A program made the position numbers and the translations under genes. The notes under the pieces are model-generated. The model worked only from the letters and a program-made list of their open reading frames with translations. It was not told the origin of the DNA and did not search any database. A stretch of DNA of 64,000 nt from Deltaproteobacteria bacterium. GTDB lineage: Bacteria; Myxococcota; UBA727; VGSZ01. Below are positions 18,418 to 28,681 of this stretch, piece by piece (position 1 is the stretch's first letter; the number at the start of each line of letters is the position of its first letter). Location of the stretch: the NCBI GenBank assembly GCA_016177705.1, contig JACOUT010000013.1:186001-250000 (forward strand). The letters are read 5' to 3'.

Positions 18418-21280
18418 TCCACGTCCTCCCGGTCCTGCCGTCGACCTTGAGCGGTACCGCCAGCGGGAAGGCACCCCTCATGGCGTCGCCGGCCACCGCC
18501 ATGGCGCGCGCGGCGTCACCCTCGGGCGCCTCCAGCACCAGCTCGTCATGAACCTGCAAGAGGATGCGCGCGCGTGGCACGGCCTTCTTGAGCGCGCGGT
18601 CGGCGTCGAGCATGGCGCGCTTCATGATGTCGGCGGCCGAGCCCTGGATGGGCGTGTTGATGGCGAGCCGCTCGGCGCGCGCGCGCTCGGCGCCGTTCTT
18701 CGAGTCGATGCCGCGCAGCGTGCGGCGGCGGCCAAGCAGCGTGCGCGTCTCTTTGTCGACGAGCGCGCGCTCGCGCTGCTTGCTCTGCCAGTCGCGCACG
18801 CCCACCAGCCGATCGTTGTAGGCGTCGTGGTACTCCTTGGCGACGGCGCGCGGCACGCCCAGCTCGCGCGCCAGGCGCTGCACGCCCATGCCGTAGAGCA
18901 GGCCGAAGTTGATCGCCTTGGCGGCGTTGCGCTGGTCCTTGGTGACGTCGTGCAACGGCACCTGGAACACCTCGCTCGCCGTGCGCTGGTGGATGTCCTC
19001 GTCCCGCTGGAAGGCGCCGACCAGCACGGGGTCTTCGGTGACGTGCGCCAGGATGCGCAGCTCGATCTGCGAGTAGTCGAGCGAGACCAACAGCTTGCCG
19101 TCGTCGGCGATGAAGGCGTCCCTGATCTTGCGGCCGAGCGCCGTGCGCACCGGGATGTTCTGCAGGTTGGGGTTCGACGACGACAGACGGCCGGTGGCCG
19201 CCACCGCCTGATTGAAGGTGGTGTGCACGCGGCCGCGCTCGTCGAGCAGGGTGGGCAGCGTGTCGACGTAGGTGCCCTTGAGCTTGGCGATGGTGCGGTG
19301 CTCGAGGATGACGCCGGGCAAGGGGTGCTTGTCCTTCAGCTCCTCGAGCACGCTGGCGTCGGTCGACGGACGATCCTGGACGCGCTTGATGACGGGTAGC
19401 GCCAGCTCCTGGAACAACAGCTCGGCCACCTGCTTGGGGCTGTCGAGGTTGAAGGGCCTGCCGGCGAGCTCGTGCGCCTGCTGCTCGAGCGCGCGCAGCG
19501 TGGTCGCGAAGTCGTCGGACAGGCTCTGCAGGCGCGCCGGATCGACGCGGATGCCGAGCCGCTCCATTTCACCGAGCATGGCCTCGAGCGGCAGCTCGAG
19601 GTCTTTGTAGAGCGAGGCGAGGCCGGCCGCCTCGACGCGCTCGTCGAGCAGCGCGGCCAGCCGCAGCGTGCAGTCGGCCGCCTCGGCCTCGTAGGGCGCC
19701 AGCTCGGCGTAGGGCACCTGGTCGGCGCGCTTGGCGTTCTTGCCGGTGCCGAACAGCACGTCTGCGTCGATGACGGCGTGGCCGAGCGCGCGGCGCGCCA
19801 GGTTGGCCAGCGAGTGGTTGTCGGCGTCGGCGTCGAGCAGGTAGCTCGCGATCATCGGGTCGCTGCCGAGCGCGAACGGCGGATAGCCCGCGGCGACCAG
19901 CGCGTTCTGGTCGGTCTTGCCCTCGTGCGCGATCACCTGCTTGCCGCGATCGGCGAGCACCGGCGCGAGCGCGGCGCGCAGCGCGTCGGCGCCGAGCTCG
20001 GCGGTCGGCAGCCAGGCGGCGGCCCCTGGCGCCCAGGCCACCGCCACACCGACCAAGGCGGCCTTGGGGCTGCCCGGCACATCGACCTCGGTACGCACGG
20101 CGAAGCGGGGCGCGCGCCCGAGCTCGAGCGCCACCTCGCGCAGCGCGGCAGCGTCCAGCACGGTGCGATAGCCGCTGCGGTCGAGCACCGGCGCGGTCGT
20201 CGGCGCGCTGGTCGACGCGGTCGGCGCCTCGCCGTGCTCCGCGCCGGGCGCCTCGCTCGACGGCGCCGTCGTCGACGGTGCCTCGCTGCCGCGCACGAAC
20301 GGATCGTTGATGATGCGGCGGAACTCGAGCAGGTTGAACAGCTTGAGCAGCGCCGCGCGGTCGGGGCCGCGATAGCGCAGCTCGTCGACGGTGAGGTCGA
20401 GCGGCACGTCCTCACGAATGGTGACCAGGCGCTTCGACAGGCGCGCGGCCTCGGCGTCGGCCTTGAGCTTCTCGCGGCGCGAGGGCTGCTTCACGTCGTC
20501 GGCGTGGGCCAGCACGCTCTCGAGGTCGCCCCACTGGTTGACCAGCTCGGTGGCGGTCTTCTCGCCGATGCCGCGCACGCCCGGCACGTTGTCGGAGCTG
20601 TCGCCGGCGAGCGCCAGCACGTCGACGACGCGCTCGGGCGGCACGCCGAACTTGGCGATCACCTGCTCACGCCTTATCTCGCTGGTCTCGCTCGAGCCCT
20701 TCTGCATGCGCAGCTCGTCGATCAGCGAGGTGTGCTCGTCGACCAACTGCATCAAGTCCTTGTCGCCGGTGATGATGACGACGTCGTAGCCCTGCCCTTC
20801 CGCCCGCCGCGCCAAGGTGCCGAGCACGTCGTCGGCCTCGAAGCCCTTGACCACCACCTTGGTGATGCCGAGGTGCTCGACCAGTTGGTGGATGAGCGGG
20901 ATCTGCGGCGGCAAGTCCTCGGGCGGCGCCGAACGGTTCGCCTTGTAGTCGGGGTACAGCTCGTGGCGGAAGTTCTTGCCGCCCGGGTCGAAGGCGATGG
21001 CGATGTGGCTCGGCGCGTGCTCCTTCAGCACCTTGAGCAGCATGGTGGTGAAGCCGAACACGGCGTTGGTCGCCTGGCCGTTCGACGCCGTCATGCGGCG
21101 GATCGCGTAGAAGGCGCGGAAGATGTAGCCCGAGCCGTCGACCAGGTAGAGCACCGGGCGTGCGCCCTTGGCCGAGGTGGCCGGCGCCGGCGCCGGCGCC
21201 AGTGGGGCCGCCGACGTAGCCGGCGCGCCCAGCTCGAGCTGGCCTTGGGGCGCGGGCTTGGGCTTCTTCTTGGCCGCCAT
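18404..21280 (-). CDS. polA: DNA polymerase I
   Basis: A 958-residue repair and Okazaki-fragment polymerase. A Lys/Pro/Ala-rich leader (1-40) precedes the 5' nuclease domain (about 40-330; YLVDGSGYIFRAFYA, GFEADDVLGTLA, IITGDKDLMQLV). The middle domain corresponds to the 3'-5' exonuclease but is degenerate: the first motif reads AVRTEV (Asp to Arg, Glu kept), the second keeps Asp in EGKTDQNAL, and the last reads EAEAADCT where the catalytic Asp is Ala. Proofreading is therefore probably lost. The polymerase domain is intact: motif A DYSQIELR (about 733), motif B RNAAKAINFGLLYG (about 780) and motif C QVHDELVLE (about 910). The ATG at 21280 is 60 bases from the divergent thiolase gene. Confidence 0.97.
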   Translation of the reverse strand: MAAKKKPKPAPQGQLELGAPATSAAPLAPAPAPATSAKGARPVLYLVDGSGYIFRAFYAIRRMTASNGQATNAVFGFTTMLLKVLKEHAPSHIAIAFDPGGKNFRHELYPDYKANRSAPPEDLPPQIPLIHQLVEHLGITKVVVKGFEADDVLGTLARRAEGQGYDVVIITGDKDLMQLVDEHTSLIDELRMQKGSSETSEIRREQVIAKFGVPPERVVDVLALAGDSSDNVPGVRGIGEKTATELVNQWGDLESVLAHADDVKQPSRREKLKADAEAARLSKRLVTIREDVPLDLTVDELRYRGPDRAALLKLFNLLEFRRIINDPFVRGSEAPSTTAPSSEAPGAEHGEAPTASTSAPTTAPVLDRSGYRTVLDAAALREVALELGRAPRFAVRTEVDVPGSPKAALVGVAVAWAPGAAAWLPTAELGADALRAALAPVLADRGKQVIAHEGKTDQNALVAAGYPPFALGSDPMIASYLLDADADNHSLANLARRALGHAVIDADVLFGTGKNAKRADQVPYAELAPYEAEAADCTLRLAALLDERVEAAGLASLYKDLELPLEAMLGEMERLGIRVDPARLQSLSDDFATTLRALEQQAHELAGRPFNLDSPKQVAELLFQELALPVIKRVQDRPSTDASVLEELKDKHPLPGVILEHRTIAKLKGTYVDTLPTLLDERGRVHTTFNQAVAATGRLSSSNPNLQNIPVRTALGRKIRDAFIADDGKLLVSLDYSQIELRILAHVTEDPVLVGAFQRDEDIHQRTASEVFQVPLHDVTKDQRNAAKAINFGLLYGMGVQRLARELGVPRAVAKEYHDAYNDRLVGVRDWQSKQRERALVDKETRTLLGRRRTLRGIDSKNGAERARAERLAINTPIQGSAADIMKRAMLDADRALKKAVPRARILLQVHDELVLEAPEGDAARAMAVAGDAMRGAFPLAVPLKVDGRTGRTWNDAH

Positions 21281-21340
21281 CGCGCTGCTGTAGCGCAGGC
21301 GCCGGTTGACGTCGACGGCGGCGGAAACTACCCCGAGAGC

Positions 21341-22549
21341 ATGAAAGCCCACGGCACCACCGACCTCGTCGTCCTGTCCGCCAAGCGCACGCCCTTCGGC
21401 ACCTTCGGCGGCGCGCTCAAGAACCACAGCGCCACCGACCTCGGCGTGCTGGCCGCGCGCGCCGCGCTGATGGCGTCCGGCGTGGCGCCCACCGACGTCG
21501 ACCAGGTGGTGTTCGGCAACGTCATGCAGACCTCGCCCGACGCCATCTACCTGGCGCGCCACGTCGGCCTGCGCTGCGAGCTGCCCCACAAGGTGCCGGC
21601 GCTCACCGTCAACCGACTGTGCGGCTCGGGGTTCCAGGCCATCGTCAACGGCGCCGAGCAGATCCTGCTCGGCGACGCGCAGTGCGTACTGGTGGGCGGC
21701 ACCGAGTCGATGAGTCAGGCGCCCTTCGCGCTGCGCGACGCGCGCTGGGGCGTGCCCTTCGGCAAGACGCCGCCGCTCGAGGACACGCTGTGGTCCGCCC
21801 TCACCGACACCTTCACCGGCATGCCGATGGCCATGACCGCCGAGAAGCTCGCCGAGACGCACAAGATCTCGCAGGAGACGGTCGACGCCTTCAGCGTGCG
21901 CTCCCAGAAGCTGCACGCAGCGGCGCAGCGCGACGGCCGCTTCGCCGACGAGCTGGTGCCGGTCGAGGTCAAGAAGGGCAAGGAGACCATCCAGTTCGTC
22001 GCGGACGAGCACGGCCGCCCCGACACCACGGTCGAGAGCCTGGGTAAGCTGCCCAAGGTCTTCAAGAAGGACGGCGTCATCCACGCGGGCGCCGCCAGCG
22101 GCATCTGCGACGGCGCCGCCGCGTTGGTCATCGCCTCGCGCGCCTTCGCCGAGCAGCGCGGGCTCAAGCCGATCGCGCGCCTGGTCAACTGGGGCATCGC
22201 CGGCGTCGACCCGACCGTGATGGGTATCGGGCCGGTGCCCGCCATCCGCGCCTGCCTGCAGCGGGCCGGCGGCAACCTCGACCAGGTGGACCTGGTCGAG
22301 ATCAACGAGGCCTTCGCGCCGCAGGCGCTGGCCTGCGCGCAGGATCTCGGGCTCGACGCGCACAGCGACAAGAGCAAGCTCAACGTCGACGGCGGCGCCA
22401 TCGCGCTGGGCCACCCGCTCGGCGCCTCGGGCGCGCGCATCACCACCCACCTGGTGCATGCGCTGCGGGGGCGCAAGCTCAAGTACGGTCTCGGCTCGGC
22501 CTGCATAGGCGGCGGCCAAGGGATCGCGCTCTTGGTGGAGGCGCTGTGA
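21341..22549 (+). CDS. Acetyl-CoA C-acyltransferase (thiolase)
   Basis: A 402-residue thiolase that either cleaves 3-ketoacyl-CoA or condenses acetyl-CoA units. Catalytic residues are visible: the nucleophilic Cys in NRLCGSGFQA (about residue 91), the His in GHPLGASGAR and the second Cys in SACIGGGQG near the C-terminus. Length and pattern fit the acetyl-CoA acetyltransferase/3-ketoacyl-CoA thiolase family; the chain length handled cannot be read from sequence. It overlaps the next gene by 4 bases (GTGA) and so heads a three-gene operon. Confidence 0.95.
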   Translation: MKAHGTTDLVVLSAKRTPFGTFGGALKNHSATDLGVLAARAALMASGVAPTDVDQVVFGNVMQTSPDAIYLARHVGLRCELPHKVPALTVNRLCGSGFQAIVNGAEQILLGDAQCVLVGGTESMSQAPFALRDARWGVPFGKTPPLEDTLWSALTDTFTGMPMAMTAEKLAETHKISQETVDAFSVRSQKLHAAAQRDGRFADELVPVEVKKGKETIQFVADEHGRPDTTVESLGKLPKVFKKDGVIHAGAASGICDGAAALVIASRAFAEQRGLKPIARLVNWGIAGVDPTVMGIGPVPAIRACLQRAGGNLDQVDLVEINEAFAPQALACAQDLGLDAHSDKSKLNVDGGAIALGHPLGASGARITTHLVHALRGRKLKYGLGSACIGGGQGIALLVEAL

Positions 22550-22736
22550 CGCCGGCGGAGCACCGTCGCCACCTGGCCGTGCGCATGGTGCTCGGCGCCG
22601 CCGCCGTCACCGCCGCGTTCTTCTTCTTCGAACGTGAGCGAGCGTTCGTCGAGGTATGGAAGCCGCTGCTGGTGTTCGCGGCGCTCGCCATCCCCGCCTT
22701 CATCGCGCTCGACGTCGTGCGCAGGAGGACGGCCAA

Positions 22737-22740
<4 letters not shown>
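22546..22740 (+). CDS. Small membrane protein between thiolase and isopropylmalate-synthase-like genes
   Basis: A 64-residue protein with two predicted membrane helices (about residues 13-28, ending in a FFFF run, and 38-57), a charged loop RERAFVEVWK and a basic end VRRRTAK. It overlaps the genes on both sides by 4 bases (GTGA each time), so it is almost certainly translated. No family recognised; it could anchor or regulate the neighbouring enzymes at the membrane, which is speculation. Confidence 0.75.
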
Positions 22741-24002
<1,262 letters not shown>

Positions 24003-24054
24003 CGCGCGGCGCCGTCGCGCGCCCGGGCCCGGCCTCTGCTAAGGTGGGGGCTCG

Positions 24055-25539
24055 ATGGCAAACCTGATGGACCTTGTGCGCGAGCTGAAGACGCTCAACG
24101 CGCGCAAGAAGGGCGGCGAGGCGCTGTCGGCGACCGACGAGGCGCGCCGCAAAGAGCTGAAGGCGTACCTGCGCGACGCGCTCGAGCAGCAGTCGGGCGC
24201 GCAGTCGCTCGAGGACTCGGCCATTCGCGACGCCGGCGCGCACCGCACCGGACCGCAGCAGCCCGTCGGCAGCGCGCCCAAGGTCGCGCCCAGCGCATCG
24301 AGCGCGCCCAAGGTCGCGCCGAGCGGCTCGAGCGCGCCCAAGGCAGTGCCGAGCGGGTCGAGCGCTCCCAAGTCGGTGCCCAGCGCATCGAGCGCGCCCA
24401 AACCGGTCCCGAGCGCCTCGAGCGCACCGAAGCCCGTCCCCACCGCAGGCGCCAAGCCCCTCTCGATGGCGGACATCATGTCGTCCTCCAAGGCGCCGGC
24501 CGCCGGCGCGCGCCCGGGCGCGGTGGCCGCCCCCTTCGTCGACGACGAGGTCATCCCCGACCCGCCCAAGCGCGGCGCGCCGCCGGTGGCGGCGCCGTTC
24601 GACGACGTCATCCCCGACCCGCCGAAGAAGCAGGCGCCGGCGCCGTACGTGCCGAAGAAGGACGCCTTCGCCATCGACTTCGGCAAGGCGAACGAGCTGA
24701 TCGGCAACGCCATGAAGTCCGACGCGGTCGCCAAGGTCGACCCGCTCTCGGCACGACAAGCGCACGCCTCGCAGGCCGAGATCGAGGACACGGAGGCGCT
24801 GGCCGATGCGGCCGTGCGCGCCAACAAGAAGCGCCCGCGCGCGACCGACGCCGACGATGCGGTCGCACAACTGCAAGCGACCGAGGTCGCCTACACGCCG
24901 CCCGAGTCGAACCTCGCGCTCGAGCAGTACTACGGCAGCTATGCCGACGAGGGCTTCGCCGTCATCGAGGCCTCGGCGGCGGGCGAGCTCAAGCCGATCG
25001 ATCCGCGCGAGATGGAGCTGCAGAAGCTCGATTTCGGCGCCTCGGGCAGCGGCACCGTGACGGTGACGGTGCCGCCCGGGCTCGCCTTCCTCGACGACTT
25101 CGCGGCGCTGTACGCCAAGCGCATCCTGCCGCCGCCCGAGGACGAGGTGGTCGTCGACAGCACCGACCCGAACCTGCTCATCCCCGGCAAGCGCAAGGTG
25201 ACCGTGCACCTGCTGAACGGCGAGAAGCGCCAGGGCGCCATCCGCTCGCTGCGCCGTGGCGAGCTCGGCTTCAAGCTCGAGCCGCTCGGCAGCGGCCAGA
25301 CCGAGGAGCTGTCGATCGCGCAGGTCAAGGCGGTGTTCATCCACCTGCAGGCGAACCAGCAGGTCAAGGACGTGCAGGGGCGCAACCTGACCGTCACGTT
25401 CCGCGACTCGCGCTCGGTGCAGGGCGTCTCCGACGACTACCAGCCGGGGGCGCCGGTGTTCACGTTGGTGCCGCCCGCGGGGCGCGGGCAATTCGAGCGC
25501 ATAATCGTCAACAGCGCCGCGGTCAAGTCGGTCGGCTGA
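24055..25539 (+). CDS. Unknown protein with SAPK repeats and two C-terminal beta modules
   Basis: A 494-residue cytoplasmic protein. Residues 1-50 are helical and charged. Residues 73-132 are six 10-residue repeats of the form SAPKxxPSxS. Then come short motifs DDEVIPDPPK and DDVIPDPPK separated by Ala/Pro linkers. The C-terminus (about 375-494) has two similar beta-rich units (KVTVHLLNGEKRQGAIRSL and NLTVTFRDSRSVQGVSDDY), each followed by a segment ending in a Val-Lys-x-Val turn. Domains of this look occur in several myxobacterial proteins of unknown role. The ATG at 24055 follows a GGTGGGGG site. The gene's end overlaps the convergent ATP-grasp gene by 17 bases. Confidence 0.82.
   Translation: MANLMDLVRELKTLNARKKGGEALSATDEARRKELKAYLRDALEQQSGAQSLEDSAIRDAGAHRTGPQQPVGSAPKVAPSASSAPKVAPSGSSAPKAVPSGSSAPKSVPSASSAPKPVPSASSAPKPVPTAGAKPLSMADIMSSSKAPAAGARPGAVAAPFVDDEVIPDPPKRGAPPVAAPFDDVIPDPPKKQAPAPYVPKKDAFAIDFGKANELIGNAMKSDAVAKVDPLSARQAHASQAEIEDTEALADAAVRANKKRPRATDADDAVAQLQATEVAYTPPESNLALEQYYGSYADEGFAVIEASAAGELKPIDPREMELQKLDFGASGSGTVTVTVPPGLAFLDDFAALYAKRILPPPEDEVVVDSTDPNLLIPGKRKVTVHLLNGEKRQGAIRSLRRGELGFKLEPLGSGQTEELSIAQVKAVFIHLQANQQVKDVQGRNLTVTFRDSRSVQGVSDDYQPGAPVFTLVPPAGRGQFERIIVNSAAVKSVG
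24271..24450 (+). repeat. Six tandem 30-bp coding units (SAPKxxPSxS)
   Basis: Residues 73-132 of the gene at 24055 consist of six in-frame 10-residue units. The bases differ between units at third positions and at the variable residues, so this is an old repeat under coding constraint. Confidence 0.85.
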
Positions 25540-26449
25540 GCAACAGCGACAGCACCGCCTCGCTGACGGGCGCGCCCGTCTTCTCCTCGATGTCGAGCCA
25601 GCGCGGCGCTGCGTTGGCCTCGAGCAGCACGAAGCGACCGTCGTCGGTGCGCTTGAGGTCCACCCCCGAGACGACGTGCGCGCACAGCGCCGCGGCGCGC
25701 AGCGCCAGGGCGATTGTCGCGTCCGGCAGCTCGATGGTCCGATAGCTGGCGTGGCCCGCGAGGTAGGCGGGGTCGTCTCGGTAGTCGAGCGTCGCGCTTG
25801 GAATCACCACGGCCGAGAGCACGGCGCCGCCCACCAGCGTGACGCGCACATCGTCGCCAGGCACGCGCTCCTGCAGGATGATCGGCGCCGGGCCAAGCGA
25901 CGAGAGCCGAGCGCGCGCAGCGCCGTCGATGACCTTGGCGGTGGCGCCGCCGATCAGCGGCTTGGCGATGGCCTGCACGCCCTCGGCCGCCAGCGCGTCG
26001 ACGAAGCGGAGCGCGGCCAGCGGCAGACTGGTGATGAGCGTGCGCGGCACCGGCAGGCCCGCGCGCGAAAACACCCCGAGCTGGCTCGGCTTGCCCTCGA
26101 AGGGCAAGGACGCGCACGGGTTCACCACGCGCGCGCCCTTCGCCTCCGCCGCCGCGAGCGCTGCGTGCGCGAGCTGGACGCGCTCCTGGGCCTCGAAGGC
26201 GCGGCGCGCCACGCCGGCCGCGTCCTCCCCCTCCGCGGGCACCACGAACGGCGAGGGCAGCGCGCGCACCAGGTGCGCGTCGCAGGCGTCGAGGTCGGCG
26301 GCGGACAGCACCCAGGAGGCGAGGTCGGTCGCGTCGGCGCCGAGCGCGCCGGGCGTGACCGCGATCACAGCGTGGCCACGCTCCTCGGCCAACGCGCGCA
26401 CACGCGCTGCCGCCAGGTCGTCCTCGGAAGCCCAGAGGGCGAGCCTCAT
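25523..26449 (-). CDS. ATP-grasp ligase, RimK-like
   Basis: A 308-residue ATP-grasp enzyme, the fold used to join a carboxylate to an amino group at the expense of ATP. Visible parts are an N-terminal Rossmann-like lobe (MRLALWASEDDLAAARVRAL), the ATP-binding lobe (VQAIAKPLIGGATAKV, about 150-165), the hinge IILQERVPGDDVRVTLVGG and the Mg-binding end DLKRTDDGRFVLLEANAAP (about 265-284; FVLLEANA holds the Glu and Asn ligands). Similar proteins modify S6 or make peptide-like cofactors. The ATG at 26449 diverges from the gene at 26565. Substrate unknown. Confidence 0.85.
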   Translation of the reverse strand: MRLALWASEDDLAAARVRALAEERGHAVIAVTPGALGADATDLASWVLSAADLDACDAHLVRALPSPFVVPAEGEDAAGVARRAFEAQERVQLAHAALAAAEAKGARVVNPCASLPFEGKPSQLGVFSRAGLPVPRTLITSLPLAALRFVDALAAEGVQAIAKPLIGGATAKVIDGAARARLSSLGPAPIILQERVPGDDVRVTLVGGAVLSAVVIPSATLDYRDDPAYLAGHASYRTIELPDATIALALRAAALCAHVVSGVDLKRTDDGRFVLLEANAAPRWLDIEEKTGAPVSEAVLSLLLSRPT

Positions 26450-26564
26450 GACGCCCGATCCCAAAGGTCGCGATGGGGCGCAACACGGAGCGTCGAACGC
26501 CGAAAAGGTAGGACAGGAACCCACTGCCGCCTACCCATGCGGCCTCGATCCAGGGGAGGACACC

Positions 26565-27092
26565 ATGTCGATCACCAGCGTCATGAAGGAAGTCAAGGCC
26601 GCCATCGCCGGGGGCACCGCGTTCAACCCGGAGCCGCTCACGCAGCTCGAGGCGTCGCGCATCATCACCGAGGCGAAGAAGAACCGCGTCACCGCGGGCG
26701 AGGCCAAGCTCTTGGTCGACACCTTCGAGTTGCCGCGCCGTGCCTTCACCATGGCGGTCGGCGAGGGCCCGAGCTACCACCTGACCGCCGCCGCCTCGCA
26801 GGCCTTCAACCGCTTCTTCGCCGAGCTGAGCCTGCCGGCGGGCGACAGCGAAGCGACCGTGCGTTCGCGCATCCAGTCAGTGATGCAGCGCGTGGGCGCC
26901 AACCTCGACAGCTACGCCATGAGCAAGGCGCCGAAGACCAAGAACCTGGTCGCCACGCGCTTCTACAGCCCGGGCGTGGGCGGCAGCCTCGAGACCGCCT
27001 ACGTCGACGCGGCCAAGAAGCAGTTCTACTGGTCGACGCAGAACGCCAGCGCGCGCCTGCCCGAGAAGTTCTACGGGCCCTTCGACCTGTAG
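26565..27092 (+). CDS. Hypothetical protein
   Basis: A 175-residue protein with no signal peptide and no domain I recognise. It begins SITSVMKEVKAAIAGG, contains a helical middle (GEAKLLVDTFELPRRAF) and ends in an aromatic-rich part (KKQFYWSTQNASARLPEKFY). The ATG at 26565 has a strong ribosome site (GGGGAGGACACC). It lies 115 bases from the divergent ATP-grasp gene, so the two may share a control region. Confidence 0.8.
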   Translation: MSITSVMKEVKAAIAGGTAFNPEPLTQLEASRIITEAKKNRVTAGEAKLLVDTFELPRRAFTMAVGEGPSYHLTAAASQAFNRFFAELSLPAGDSEATVRSRIQSVMQRVGANLDSYAMSKAPKTKNLVATRFYSPGVGGSLETAYVDAAKKQFYWSTQNASARLPEKFYGPFDL

Positions 27093-27104
27093 CTTGGGCG
27101 GCAG

Positions 27105-28028
27105 CTACTCGCAGCTCGGCGGCGCGGGCACGTTGGTGAACGACGAGCACGTGCCGCCGCTGCAGCGCGTCCCGAGGCGACAGCCGTAGCCGTTGGTGCA
27201 GGTGTCGCCCGCTTGGCCCTCGTCCAGGCACTGGCCGTCGACGCAGGCGCCGGTGGTGGCGTCGCACGCGCCGCCCGCCGTGCAGGCGCTGCCCACGTCC
27301 GGCCGACGCGAGCACACGCCCGCTTCGCACACGTGGGTCGAGGACGAGTCGATGCAGTAGCGAACGGCGCCGATGCCGATATCGCAGGCCTCGGTCTCGA
27401 CGACCAGCACCATGGGCGCGCACAGCGTGTCGACGCAGGCGAGGCCGGTGAGCATGCCGCCGCAGCCCGAGGCCGCGGCGCAGGTATCGCCCGCCGCGTA
27501 CTGCGTGGGCGAGGGCTCGGCCGTGCACGTGCCCTCGTCGCAGAAGGCGCCGCTCTCGCAGTTGCGATCGGCGCAGGTGTCGCCGATGACGGCGTTCGGT
27601 CGGCAGACGCCGCACTGATCGCGCTCCTGGAAGCACGACAGCCCGGGCGCGCATTCGACCGCCTCGGCGCAGACCTCGTCGGCGTCGAGCTTGCCGCGAA
27701 AGACGCTGCTGCACGGGCCGGTCTCGCTGCTCAGCGTGGCGCACTCCTCGGCGCGCGCGGCCGCCAGGCACGCGTTGTAGGCCGGTCGACTGAACTCCAC
27801 CTTGGCGTTCGCCAGGTTGCGCTCGAAGGTGAGGATCGACACCTCTACCTGCGCCGCCAGCTGCGCGCCGACGAAGACCGGCTCGGCCCGCGCCAGGAAC
27901 GAGTCTTCGCACGCCGACGATGCGCCGAGCAGCGCTTCGATGAAGGCGCGCGCGTCGACCGGCTCCTCCGCGGGGCACGAGAGCGAGAGCGCGAGCGCCG
28001 CGCACAGCAGGAGTCGTCGAGGTGACAC
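27105..28028 (-). CDS. Cysteine-rich putative lipoprotein (Dickkopf/EGF-like cysteine blocks)
   Basis: A 307-residue exported protein with GTG start and a short signal (RRLLLCAALALSLSC); the Cys at about 18 is a likely lipid site, though the lipobox is not perfect. The first 100 residues are helical with few cysteines. After that about 30 cysteines come in blocks such as CAEAVECAPGLSCF, CADRNCESGAFCDEGTC and CTNGYGCRLGTRCSGGTC, the pattern of disulfide-rich extracellular repeats frequent in Myxococcota surface proteins. Its role is unknown. It stands alone between a plus-strand gene ending 13 bases away and the toxin-antitoxin pair. Confidence 0.85.
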   Translation of the reverse strand: MSPRRLLLCAALALSLSCPAEEPVDARAFIEALLGASSACEDSFLARAEPVFVGAQLAAQVEVSILTFERNLANAKVEFSRPAYNACLAAARAEECATLSSETGPCSSVFRGKLDADEVCAEAVECAPGLSCFQERDQCGVCRPNAVIGDTCADRNCESGAFCDEGTCTAEPSPTQYAAGDTCAAASGCGGMLTGLACVDTLCAPMVLVVETEACDIGIGAVRYCIDSSSTHVCEAGVCSRRPDVGSACTAGGACDATTGACVDGQCLDEGQAGDTCTNGYGCRLGTRCSGGTCSSFTNVPAPPSCE

Positions 28029-28148
28029 GCGCCGAATACTACCGGTCGAAGCGCACGAGCGCGAACTCCCCGGGGTTCGTCAAGTCCTGCGAGGGCGCCC
28101 TCGTGGTGGTGGTTGCGGAGGAGGCGGGCCAGTCATGCGCGATCGCGG

Positions 28149-28439
28149 TCAGTCGTCGAGCTCCGGTGATCGGTCTCTGCGACCGTGAACGACGCCGAGG
28201 ATACTCACCTGGTCGGGCAGCACCTCGTAGATCACGATGTAGGGTGTCGTGGCGACGACGAGCTCACGCGTGCCGGGCAAGAAGCCGGCGCGTCCCATCT
28301 GTGGGTTCCTTTCCAAGTGCTCGACCGCGTCGACGATCCGCGCGGCCAGCCTCGATGCCGCGCGCGGGTTGTTCTCGGCTACGAAGCGGCGTGCCTCGAT
28401 GAGGTCAGCGCGCGCCTCCTTCGACCACCTCAGTCGCAC
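28149..28439 (-). CDS. RelE/ParE-family toxin
   Basis: A 96-residue basic protein with the ParE/RelE plan: LRWSKEARADLIEARRFV at the start, a helix NPRAASRLAARIVDAVEHL, then GRAGFLPGTRELVV, PYIVIYEVLPDQVSILGVVHGRR. The conserved Arg and Tyr positions of the family are present. Family members either poison gyrase (ParE) or cleave ribosome-bound mRNA (RelE); the sequence leans to ParE. The GTG at 28439 overlaps the antitoxin end by 10 bases, so translation is coupled, the usual way to keep antitoxin in excess. Confidence 0.9.
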   Translation of the reverse strand: MRLRWSKEARADLIEARRFVAENNPRAASRLAARIVDAVEHLERNPQMGRAGFLPGTRELVVATTPYIVIYEVLPDQVSILGVVHGRRDRSPELDD

Positions 28440-28681
28440 GATGGCGGCTCGGTCTCGTCCTTCGTGCCCCAAGTCTTCAGCCAGGCAAGCATCTTGTCGT
28501 TGTCGACGACTCGCCCGGCGGCGACGTCTGCCCGCGCGCGGGCGAGCTTCGCCTCGAGCTTCTTGTCACTGAGCGTGCCCGTGAGCAGCTCGCCCGCGAG
28601 CGTGTCCACGCTCTTGCCGAGATCCTTCGCGAGCGCCTCGAGCTCTTTGGCAAGCTTGTCGTCGATGGAGATCGTCACCAT
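28430..28681 (-). CDS. Ribbon-helix-helix antitoxin partner of the ParE-like toxin
   Basis: An 83-residue protein beginning VTISIDDKLAKELEALAKDL and continuing KSVDTLAGELLTG, the strand/helix/helix of CopG/ParD-type DNA-binding antitoxins. An Ala/Arg/Asp-rich helix (ARARADVAAGRVVDNDKM) and a short tail follow, which would contact the toxin. It is the first gene of the pair, and such antitoxins normally repress their own promoter. Confidence 0.88.
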   Translation of the reverse strand: MVTISIDDKLAKELEALAKDLGKSVDTLAGELLTGTLSDKKLEAKLARARADVAAGRVVDNDKMLAWLKTWGTKDETEPPSCD

